Below are positions 1 to 5,134 of a stretch of DNA of 5,134 bases, in pieces. Both the position numbers and the translations under genes were made by a program. The DNA lies in assembly GCA_030726195.1 (NCBI GenBank), contig JANREF010000191.1:1-5134 (forward strand). Reading direction: 5' to 3'. Position 1 is the stretch's first letter, and the number at the start of each line of letters is the position of its first letter. The DNA is from Burkholderiaceae bacterium. GTDB taxonomy: Bacteria > Pseudomonadota > Gammaproteobacteria > Burkholderiales > Burkholderiaceae_C. The notes under the pieces were generated by a model. That model worked only from the letters and a program-made list of their open reading frames with translations, was not told where the DNA came from and searched no databases.

Positions 1-467
1 ACGGTCAGGCAGGTGTTGAGCAACAGCACGCCTTGGTCTGCCCAGTCGTCTAAACAACCACTGGTACGCTGCACGGCTGGCGCGGCACGCGCATCGGCGT
101 GCAGTTCTTTGTACATGTTGCGCAGCGACGGCGGTATGGTCACGCCCGGCGCCACCGAGAAAGCCAAGCCATTGGCCTGTCCAGCTTGGTGGTAGGGGTC
201 TTGGCCCAAAATCACCACCCGCACTTGCGGCAAAGGCGTGAGCAGCAACGCCCGCAGGGGCTGCGGCGGATAAATCCGCGCACCGCTGTCCACATCGGCC
301 TGCAACTTCACCAACAACTGCGCCCCTACAGCGCTCTCAAAGAACGCCGATAAATGAGGCGTCCAGCTGGGATCGGCCTGCCATTGCTGCCAATGTGCGC
401 CTTGCAGCTGGCGTTGGCGTTGCAGTTCCAGTTCACCCACATCGCCGTCAAACAAGCCCCCGGTCAT
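1..467 (-). CDS. ung: Uracil-DNA glycosylase, family 1 (N-terminal 155 residues; 3' end beyond window)
   Basis: This enzyme removes uracil from DNA (from cytosine deamination or dUMP misincorporation) as the first step of base excision repair in the cytoplasm. The translation carries the family 1 signatures in order: IYPP (about residues 65-68), the water-activating loop GQDPYH (88-93, catalytic Asp90), GLAFSV (100-105, with the Phe that stacks on uracil), [11 protein letters not shown] (112-122) and LLLNT (148-152, with the uracil-reading Asn151). The later HPSP-type loop with the catalytic His lies outside, so about 100 residues are missing. The ATG at 467 is preferred because AAGGG lies 7 nt upstream. 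An in-frame ATG at 530 would add 21 residues but has no visible Shine-Dalgarno. The N-terminus before IYPP is roughly 25 residues longer than in E. coli Ung. The gene follows trpC by 111 nt on the same strand, so co-transcription is possible but not shown. Family assignment is very secure. Confidence 0.96.
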   Translation of the reverse strand, partial: MTGGLFDGDVGELELQRQRQLQGAHWQQWQADPSWTPHLSAFFESAVGAQLLVKLQADVDSGARIYPPQPLRALLLTPLPQVRVVILGQDPYHQAGQANGLAFSVAPGVTIPPSLRNMYKELHADARAAPAVQRTSGCLDDWADQGVLLLNTCLT

Positions 468-578
468 GGCTGCGCCCTTGGCCGCCGCTCTAACGCCTGC
501 TGCCACCGGCCCACAGGCGGCCACGCGCATGCAGGGCTGGCTTGCACCGCCACAGCGCCGCGCGTTTGCTTGGCCGGG
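468..578 (-). other. trpC-ung intergenic gap
   Basis: This 111-nt GC-rich gap shows no hairpin with a T tract and no clear promoter. It contains an alternative in-frame ung ATG at 530 and the Shine-Dalgarno-like AAGGG for the preferred start. Confidence 0.4.
475..479 (-). promoter_or_regulatory. Ribosome binding site deciding the ung start
   Basis: On the minus strand AAGGG sits 7 nt before the ATG at 467. It favours this start over the in-frame ATG at 530, which has no purine-rich motif at a suitable distance. Confidence 0.5.
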
Positions 579-1385
579 TTAGCCCGCCGCACCCGTGCCC
601 GTACCGAACAAGGCATGGAGCGCCACACCAGGCTCTGGCGCACGCATAAAGGTCTCGCCCACCAAAAAGCAGTTGATCTGAGCCTCGCGCATGCGCGCCA
701 CATCGGCCTCGGTGGCAATACCCGACTCACACACCAAGAGCTTGTCCGGTGGGCATTCGGCTTTGGCGCGCAAGCTCACGCCAAGGTCCACCTCAAAGGT
801 GCGCAGATTGCGGTTGTTCACTCCCAGCAACGCCGTTTTGAGCTTGAGTGCGCGGGCCATCTCAGCCATGTCGTGCACTTCCACCAGGACCGACATACCC
901 AGGTCGTGCGCAATGGCTTCAAAGTCTTTGAGCTGGGCATCGTCCAAGCACGAGGCAATGAGCAACACAGCATCAGCGCCCATGACGCGCGCATCAAATA
1001 TTTGATACGCATCAACAATGAAGTCTTTGCGCAGCACAGGCAAGTCGCACGAGGCGCGCGCCTGCTTCAAATAGTCGGTGCTGCCCTGAAAAAAATCTTT
1101 GTCGGTGAGCACCGACAAACAAGCCGCGCCGTGCTCGGCATAGCTTTGCGCAATATCAGCGGGCTCAAAGGGCTCACGCAGCAGGCCTTTTGAAGGGCTT
1201 GCTTTTTTGATTTCGGCAATGACGCCGGGCACGCCTGCCGCCAGCTTGGCGCGCAGCGCCGCTTCAAAGTCCCGCACTTGTACGCGGCTGTAGGCATCGG
1301 CCTGCACGGCAGCCAAGGGCCGGCGGGTTTGGGCGGCCGCGACCTCTTGGTGTTTAACGGCAACAATTTTTTCTAAAATATCCAT
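579..1385 (-). CDS. trpC: Indole-3-glycerol phosphate synthase
   Basis: This 268-residue cytoplasmic TIM-barrel enzyme decarboxylates and cyclises CdRP (carboxyphenylamino-deoxyribulose phosphate) to indole-3-glycerol phosphate. Visible motifs are [11 protein letters not shown] (57-67, with a catalytic Lys at 60 and the SPS phosphate/substrate loop), [10 protein letters not shown] (93-102), LRKDFIVD (118-125, general-acid Lys120), LVEVHD (167-172, catalytic Glu169), VNNRNL (189-194), ESGI (220-223) and FLVGET (240-245, phosphate site). The length matches monofunctional TrpC and there is no TrpF domain, unlike the E. coli TrpC-TrpF fusion. The start at MDILEKIV fits the family N-terminus. The frame stays open 71 codons further upstream, but that part is unlike the family and overlaps trpD. 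The Shine-Dalgarno before 1385 is poor. The gene lies 91 nt after trpD. The Gly/Thr/Ala C-terminal end is short and unremarkable. Confidence 0.97.
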   Translation of the reverse strand: MDILEKIVAVKHQEVAAAQTRRPLAAVQADAYSRVQVRDFEAALRAKLAAGVPGVIAEIKKASPSKGLLREPFEPADIAQSYAEHGAACLSVLTDKDFFQGSTDYLKQARASCDLPVLRKDFIVDAYQIFDARVMGADAVLLIASCLDDAQLKDFEAIAHDLGMSVLVEVHDMAEMARALKLKTALLGVNNRNLRTFEVDLGVSLRAKAECPPDKLLVCESGIATEADVARMREAQINCFLVGETFMRAPEPGVALHALFGTGTGAAG

Positions 1386-1476
1386 GAGGCTTTTACCGGT
1401 TGAAGTCGACTCAGTCGCTGTAAGTGAATGTCGTGTGGTGGTACGTTGCTCTGCGCGGTGCGCCACCGGGCCAAGT
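1386..1476 (-). other. trpD-trpC intergenic gap
   Basis: This 91-nt gap holds a small inverted repeat (CGGTG, loop of 3, CACCG at 1456-1468) just after the trpD stop, without a following T run. No Shine-Dalgarno better than a purine stretch is visible before trpC, and I see no convincing promoter or small gene. Confidence 0.4.
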
Positions 1477-2517
1477 TTAGGCCTGTGCGGCGCAAAAGTT
1501 GCGCCACTGCTCCAGCTTGTTGCGCGCAGCACCCGAGGCGATCGCTTGGTCCGCCAGCGCGATGCCCGCTTGCATGGTGGGCGCCACATTGGCCGCATAC
1601 AGCGCCACGCCTGCGTTGAACATCACGATGTCACGCGCCGGACCGGCCACGTTGTCGAGCACACTGAGCAGCATGTCGCGAGAGGCCTGGGGCGTGTCCA
1701 CCTGTAGCGCGCGCACGCTGCTCATGGGCAAGCCAAAGTCTTCTGGGTGAATCTGGTACTCGGAGATCTCGCCGTCTTTGAGCTCACCCACCATGGTGGC
1801 CGCACCCAATGACACTTCGTCCAGACCATCCAAGCCATAAACCACCACCGCGTGTTGCGCACCCAAGCGCTCCAACGCACGCACTTGAATACCCACCAAG
1901 TCGGGGTGAAACACGCCCATCAAAATATTGGGTGCTTGCGCGGGGTTGGTGAGTGGGCCCAAGATGTTGAACATGGTTTTGCAGCCCAACTCTTTGCGAA
2001 TAGGCGCCACATTCTTCATGGCGGGATGGTGGTTGGGCGCGAACATAAAACCAATGCCAACCTCTTTCACCGCCTGCGCAATGACCTCGGCGGGCAAGTT
2101 GATGTTGATACCCAAGGCCTCCAACACGTCGGCACTGCCAGACATGCTGGACACGCTGCGCCCACCGTGCTTGCTGACTTTGGCGCCTGCAGCCGCAGCC
2201 ACCAACATGGCACAAGAACTGATGTTGAAGGTGTGAGAGCCGTCGCCACCCGTGCCCACAATGTCGACCAAATGGGTTTTATCGGCAATCTCGACCTTGT
2301 TGGAAAACTCACGCATGACTTGTGCTGCAGCTGTGATTTCGCCAATGGTTTCCTTCTTCACGCGCAAGCCAATGATGAGCGCGGCCACCAAGGGGGCGGA
2401 CATTTCGCCCGTCATGATGAGGCGCATCAAATGCAGCATCTCATCGTGAAAGATTTCGCGGTGCTCTATCACGCGCTGAACGGCTTGTTGCGGTGTGATC
2501 GGTTGGTGTGCGGGCAT
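1477..2517 (-). CDS. trpD: Anthranilate phosphoribosyltransferase
   Basis: This 346-residue cytoplasmic enzyme transfers phosphoribose from PRPP to anthranilate, giving N-(5'-phosphoribosyl)anthranilate. It shows an N-terminal helical domain, then the PRPP-binding glycine loop [14 protein letters not shown] (87-100), [21 protein letters not shown] (116-136; the family often has KHGNRS, and Gly in place of Asn is a variation I recall from other proteobacteria), [12 protein letters not shown] (159-170), PIRKELG with Arg174 at the anthranilate site, [11 protein letters not shown] (183-193), and the metal-binding Asp-Glu pair in GLDE (231-234). The length is normal for a stand-alone TrpD, with no fused amidotransferase. 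The ATG is supported by AGGAG 7 nt upstream, the best ribosome binding site in the window. It follows the threonine aldolase gene by 84 nt and precedes trpC by 91 nt, in the expected pathway order. Nothing suggests damage. Confidence 0.98.
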   Translation of the reverse strand: MPAHQPITPQQAVQRVIEHREIFHDEMLHLMRLIMTGEMSAPLVAALIIGLRVKKETIGEITAAAQVMREFSNKVEIADKTHLVDIVGTGGDGSHTFNISSCAMLVAAAAGAKVSKHGGRSVSSMSGSADVLEALGININLPAEVIAQAVKEVGIGFMFAPNHHPAMKNVAPIRKELGCKTMFNILGPLTNPAQAPNILMGVFHPDLVGIQVRALERLGAQHAVVVYGLDGLDEVSLGAATMVGELKDGEISEYQIHPEDFGLPMSSVRALQVDTPQASRDMLLSVLDNVAGPARDIVMFNAGVALYAANVAPTMQAGIALADQAIASGAARNKLEQWRNFCAAQA

Positions 2518-2524
2518 GTGTGGT

Positions 2525-2529
2525 CTCCT
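2525..2529 (-). promoter_or_regulatory. Strong ribosome binding site of trpD
   Basis: On the minus strand AGGAG lies 7 nt before the trpD ATG at 2517, a near-ideal Shine-Dalgarno. It fits independent translation initiation after the 84-nt gap, unlike the coupled starts of trpG and ltaE. Confidence 0.75.
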
Positions 2530-2576
2530 AGCGTGTGTTGTGTCGACTGTGCGTTTTAAGGCCTGGTGCCGCCTAT

Positions 2577-2605
2577 ATGATGTGCGCTACAGCCCTGCGG
2601 CTCAA
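2577..2605 (-). promoter_or_regulatory. Possible weak internal sigma70 promoter before trpD
   Basis: Reading leftwards on the minus strand, TTGAGC (2605-2600) and CATCAT (2582-2577) are 17 nt apart. Each matches 4 of 6 consensus positions, including the conserved second A and last T of the -10 box. The -35 box overlaps the ltaE stop codon. Transcription would start near 2570, some 50 nt before trpD. Such matches arise often by chance, so this is a candidate only. Confidence 0.15.
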
Positions 2606-3798
2606 TACGGCCCTGCATGGGCATGTGCATTTGTACTAGCGGACGTAACGATAGTGGCGGTAGTGGCGTTGGTGGCGCTGGTGTTGGCGGTCGCTGGCGC
2701 AGCGCCTGAGGCAGCAGCTTCGCTTTGAAAGAAGCTGCGAATGGCGTCTAGTGCGCAATCAACACCGGCCTCGTCCACGCCCAAGTGCGTGACAAAGCGC
2801 AGGCCAATGAGGCCGGTTGCCAGCACACCGCGGGCGCGCAAATGCGCCAACAGCGCCGCGCCTTGGCCGTTGGCCACATCGGCAAACACGATGTTGGTGT
2901 CCACCGACTTCACCGTAATACCGTCTATCGCTTGTATGCCCTGCGCCAAGCGCTTGGCCAACGCATGGTCGACGGCCAGTCGGTCCACGTGATGGTCTAA
3001 GGCGTAGCTGGCCGCTGCGGCAAGAAAGCCTGCTTGGCGCAAGCCGCCACCGGCCATTTTCCGCACGCGTTTGGCGCGTGCAATGAGTTCGTGCGAGCCG
3101 CACAAAGCTGAACCAACGGGCGCACCCAAGCCTTTGCTAAAGCACACAGACACACTGTCAAAGTAATCAGTGATCTCGCGCAAGCGCGCCAATGCGCTTT
3201 GGCCGGGCTGGGCAGATGCGACAGCCGCATTGAACACACGCGCACCGTCTAGGTGTCGGGCCAGGCCATGGCGACTGGCCAACGCAGTGGCCTGCGCCAG
3301 ATACGCGTCGGGCATGACGCAGCCATTCCATGTGTTCTCCAAACACAGCAGTCGCGTGCGAGCAAAGTGTGGGTCGTCGGGTTTGATGGCGGACTCAATA
3401 TCGGCCAACGACATGCGCCCGGTGGCATCTTGCGTCAACGGCTGCGGCTGCACGCTGCCAAACACGGCTGCGCCACCGCCTTCGTATTTGTAGGTGTGTG
3501 CGCTCTGGCCCACAATGTATTCGTCCCCGCGCTGGCAGTGCGCCAAGATACCGCACAAATTGCTTTGTGTGCCGCTGGGCATGAACAGCGCCGCCTCTTT
3601 GCCCGTGAGCTCAGCAATGCGCGCTTGCAGCGCGTTCACACTGGGGTCGTCGCCAAACACATCATCACCCAAGGGCGCGGCCATCATGGCCTCGCGCATA
3701 GCGGGGGTGGGCTGTGTGACCGTGTCACTTCTAAGGTCCACCACAGCGCCGGGGTTGCCGGTGAGGTGGGGGGTGTGCTGTGCATTGGCTTGTGTCAT
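2602..3798 (-). CDS. ltaE: Low-specificity L-threonine aldolase (PLP enzyme) with an extra Ala/Thr-rich tail
   Basis: By family, this cytoplasmic PLP fold-type I enzyme splits L-threonine or L-allo-threonine to glycine and acetaldehyde. Motifs seen are [11 protein letters not shown] (21-31), [15 protein letters not shown] (44-58), MPSGTQSN (73-80), YIVGQSAH with the PLP-stacking His at 101, LENTWNG (153-159), [10 protein letters not shown] (182-191; Asp184 for the PLP ring nitrogen, Arg187), [11 protein letters not shown] (220-230; Schiff-base Lys222), [11 protein letters not shown] (247-257; Arg254) and RFVTHLG (334-340). All expected active-site residues are present. At 398 residues it is about 65 longer than E. 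coli LtaE: some 18 at the N-terminus and about 38 at the C-terminus (361-398), the latter low-complexity Ala/Thr/Ser/Asn with no family match. The ATG overlaps the trpG stop as ATGA and has GGAG 5 nt upstream. GTG codons at residues 19-20 would give a more usual N-terminus but lack that support. L-allo-threonine preference or a related beta-hydroxy amino acid aldolase cannot be excluded. Confidence 0.94.
   Translation of the reverse strand: MTQANAQHTPHLTGNPGAVVDLRSDTVTQPTPAMREAMMAAPLGDDVFGDDPSVNALQARIAELTGKEAALFMPSGTQSNLCGILAHCQRGDEYIVGQSAHTYKYEGGGAAVFGSVQPQPLTQDATGRMSLADIESAIKPDDPHFARTRLLCLENTWNGCVMPDAYLAQATALASRHGLARHLDGARVFNAAVASAQPGQSALARLREITDYFDSVSVCFSKGLGAPVGSALCGSHELIARAKRVRKMAGGGLRQAGFLAAAASYALDHHVDRLAVDHALAKRLAQGIQAIDGITVKSVDTNIVFADVANGQGAALLAHLRARGVLATGLIGLRFVTHLGVDEAGVDCALDAIRSFFQSEAAASGAAPATANTSATNATTATIVTSASTNAHAHAGPY
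2653..2688 (-). repeat. Imperfect 9-bp tandem repeats inside the ltaE tail
   Basis: On the plus strand four consecutive 9-mers are AGTGGCGGT, AGTGGCGTT, GGTGGCGCT and the more diverged GGTGTTGGC. Read in the ltaE frame they encode the tripeptides ANT, SAT, NAT and TAT (residues 371-382). The unit is a multiple of three, so gain or loss of copies would keep the frame. Flanking codons are similar in composition, so the edges are soft. Confidence 0.7.
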
Positions 3799-4436
3799 AC
3801 ACGCTCCAAAAAATGTTTGAGCATGGCGTGGCCGTGCTCGCTCAATACAGACTCGGGGTGAAACTGCAGCCCCTCCACGTCCAGCTCCGTGTGGCGAAGC
3901 CCCATGATTTCACCATCGTCCGTGCGCGCCGTGATCTCCAAACAAGCGGGCAGACTGTGCGCCGCCACCGCCAAGGAGTGGTAGCGGTTGACTTCAAAGC
4001 TCGCGGGCAGCCGTGCAAATACGCCTTGTTGGGTGGTGTGTATGGTGCTGACCTTGCCGTGCATCAGGGTTTGCGAACGCACCACGTCCGCACCAAAAGC
4101 AGCGCCTATGGCTTGGTGTCCCAAGCACACGCCCAGCACCGGCAACTTGCCCGCGAAATAGCGGATCGCCTCAATGGAAATACCCGCCTCTTTGGGCGAG
4201 CATGGCCCTGGCGAAATCACGACACAGTCGGGCTGCAACGCAGCCATGTCGGCCACGGTGATTTCATCGTTTCTAAACACCCACACGTCGGCACCCAGTT
4301 CGCCGAAATACTGTACGAGGTTGAAGGTGAAGCTGTCGTAGTTGTCCACCATGATGAGCTTGACGGGCTTGCCCACAAAGGAGCCGGGCGCAGCGGCGAA
4401 ATGGTTGGGCAATGCGGTGGTGTTGTGTGTGGTCAT
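3795..4436 (-). CDS. trpG: Anthranilate synthase component II (glutamine amidotransferase)
   Basis: This class I glutamine amidotransferase hydrolyses glutamine and delivers ammonia to TrpE for anthranilate synthesis; in many bacteria the same subunit also serves PabB in folate synthesis (PabA role). Seen are the entry motif [15 protein letters not shown] (30-44), [11 protein letters not shown] (75-85, oxyanion region), GVCLGHQ (102-108, nucleophile Cys104), MHGK (125-128), YHSLAV (152-157) and the catalytic His193 and Glu195 in QFHPESV. The 213 residues include about 25 extra before the usual KL(I/L)MVDNYDSF start. The ATG at 4436 is the likeliest start, three bases after the trpE stop. AAGGA lies 12 nt upstream, rather far, so reinitiation after trpE is plausible. 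A GTG at residue 21 is the alternative; Met29 would remove the first beta strand. The stop overlaps the next gene's ATG. Position beside trpE favours TrpG over a dedicated PabA. Confidence 0.96.
   Translation of the reverse strand: MTTHNTTALPNHFAAAPGSFVGKPVKLIMVDNYDSFTFNLVQYFGELGADVWVFRNDEITVADMAALQPDCVVISPGPCSPKEAGISIEAIRYFAGKLPVLGVCLGHQAIGAAFGADVVRSQTLMHGKVSTIHTTQQGVFARLPASFEVNRYHSLAVAAHSLPACLEITARTDDGEIMGLRHTELDVEGLQFHPESVLSEHGHAMLKHFLERV
3804..3807 (-). promoter_or_regulatory. Ribosome binding site of ltaE inside trpG, with ATGA overlap
   Basis: On the minus strand GGAG lies within the last codons of trpG, 5 nt before the ltaE ATG at 3798. That ATG shares bases with the trpG TGA (ATGA). 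Together these support the chosen start and translational coupling of the two genes. Confidence 0.65.
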
Positions 4437-4439
4437 GAT

Positions 4440-5134
4440 TTACACCAATCCTTGTTCAACCAACTCGGCCGCGCGCAAAATAGCGCGTGCTTTGTGCTGC
4501 GTCTCGGCCCACTCCAATGCGGGCACCGAATCGGCCACCACACCAGCGGCGGCTTGCACGTGCAGGGTTTGGTCTTTGATGACCGCGGTGCGAATGGCAA
4601 TGGCCACATCCATATCGCCTGCGTAACTGATGTAGCCACAAGCGCCGCCGTATATGCCACGCTTGCTCACCTCGAGTTGATCTATCAATTCCATGGCGTG
4701 CACCTTGGGTGCGCCCGTGAGCGTGCCCGCCGGAAAGCAAGCACGCAACACATCCATATTGCTCAAACCGTCGCGCAGCGTACCTTGTACGTTGCTCACA
4801 ATGTGCATGACATGGCTGTAGCGTTCTACCGCAAACGACTCGGTCACTTTGACCGAGCCAATATTGGCAATGCGGCCAATGTCATTGCGAGCCAAGTCGA
4901 TCAGCATGACGTGCTCGGCGCGCTCTTTGGGGTCGGCCATAAGCTCTTGCTCGGCCGCTGCATCTTGCTCTGGCGTGGCACCACGTGGGCGTGTGCCTGC
5001 CAACGGTCTGATGGTGACTTGTTGCGACTCACCCACTTGCTCTTTGCGCACCAAGATCTCAGGCGACGCACCCACCACATGGTGATCGCCCAGGTCGTAG
5101 TAATACATATACGGGCTGGGGTTGAGCGTGCGCA
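4440..5134 (-). CDS. trpE: Anthranilate synthase component I (C-terminal 231 codons; 5' end beyond window)
   Basis: TrpE converts chorismate and ammonia (from TrpG) to anthranilate and pyruvate in the cytoplasm, the committed step of tryptophan synthesis. The visible part is the second half of the chorismate-binding domain: NPSPYM at the right edge, [44 protein letters not shown] (in two overlapping stretches, about 4931-4867), [12 protein letters not shown] with the conserved His, GTLTGAPK (4727-4704), [10 protein letters not shown], and the C-terminal EWAETQHKA with a metal-binding Glu. NPSPYM and the adjoining trpG favour TrpE over PabB or isochorismate synthase. The N-terminal half, including the region where the tryptophan feedback site lies, is outside, so feedback sensitivity cannot be judged, nor can any leader peptide or attenuator. 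The stop is 3 nt before trpG. There is no sign of a TrpE-TrpG fusion. Confidence 0.97.
   Translation of the reverse strand, partial: RTLNPSPYMYYYDLGDHHVVGASPEILVRKEQVGESQQVTIRPLAGTRPRGATPEQDAAAEQELMADPKERAEHVMLIDLARNDIGRIANIGSVKVTESFAVERYSHVMHIVSNVQGTLRDGLSNMDVLRACFPAGTLTGAPKVHAMELIDQLEVSKRGIYGGACGYISYAGDMDVAIAIRTAVIKDQTLHVQAAAGVVADSVPALEWAETQHKARAILRAAELVEQGLV

Noticed and set aside
354..1193. A 279-codon plus-strand open frame opposite ung and trpC
   Set aside because: It is a shadow of trpC: the minus-strand frame has full family motifs, whereas this translation is rich in Arg, His and Gln with no recognisable domain.
1456..1468. Inverted repeat after trpD as a terminator
   Set aside because: The stem is only 5 bp with a 3-nt loop, and no T run follows on the minus strand.
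1386..1598. Upstream extension of trpC by 71 codons to an ATG at 1598
   Set aside because: The extra residues are Arg/Ser-rich and unlike TrpC, and they overlap the trpD end; MDILEKIV is the normal N-terminus.
1852..2559. A 235-codon plus-strand open frame opposite trpD
   Set aside because: It is antisense to the well-supported trpD and the translation resembles no family; long antisense frames are expected at this GC content.
3253..3861. A 202-codon plus-strand open frame opposite ltaE
   Set aside because: It overlaps the complete motif set of the aldolase on the other strand and shows no domain or ribosome binding site of note.
4440..5134. Trp attenuator or leader peptide
   Set aside because: The 5' end of trpE and any leader lie beyond the right edge, so nothing can be said from this window.

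Overview
The window reads as part of a chromosome from a Gram-negative betaproteobacterium, most likely Burkholderiales and perhaps Comamonadaceae. This rests on protein style (a separate, monofunctional TrpC, a separate TrpG, no trpF/trpB/trpA nearby), moderately high GC, and the tight trpE-trpG-(insert)-trpD-trpC order followed by ung. Genus is not resolved; the taxonomic call is inference.

All recognisable genes lie on the minus strand, so transcription runs from the right edge of the window to the left. In that order they are: trpE (C-terminal part, 5134-4440, 5' end outside), trpG (4436-3795), a low-specificity L-threonine aldolase, ltaE-like (3798-2602), trpD (2517-1477), trpC (1385-579), and ung (467-1, 3' end outside). 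There is no gene-free stretch over 300 bases. The only gaps are 84 nt (ltaE/trpD), 91 nt (trpD/trpC) and 111 nt (trpC/ung). I saw no tRNA, rRNA, insertion sequence, CRISPR array or convincing terminator.

The trp genes cover the first half of tryptophan synthesis. TrpE with TrpG makes anthranilate from chorismate and glutamine. TrpD adds phosphoribose from PRPP. TrpC closes the indole ring, giving indole-3-glycerol phosphate after the TrpF isomerisation, which must be encoded elsewhere. trpE, trpG and ltaE are packed tightly (3-nt gap, then a 4-nt ATGA overlap), whereas trpD, trpC and ung are separated by roughly 85-110 nt. This suggests one transcription unit with tight translational coupling at its front and looser coupling behind.

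The window is mostly ordinary core metabolism and I found no undescribed system. The points worth a second look are the threonine aldolase gene coupled inside the trp operon, its low-complexity C-terminal tail built on in-frame 9-bp tandem repeats, and the N-terminal extension of TrpG.
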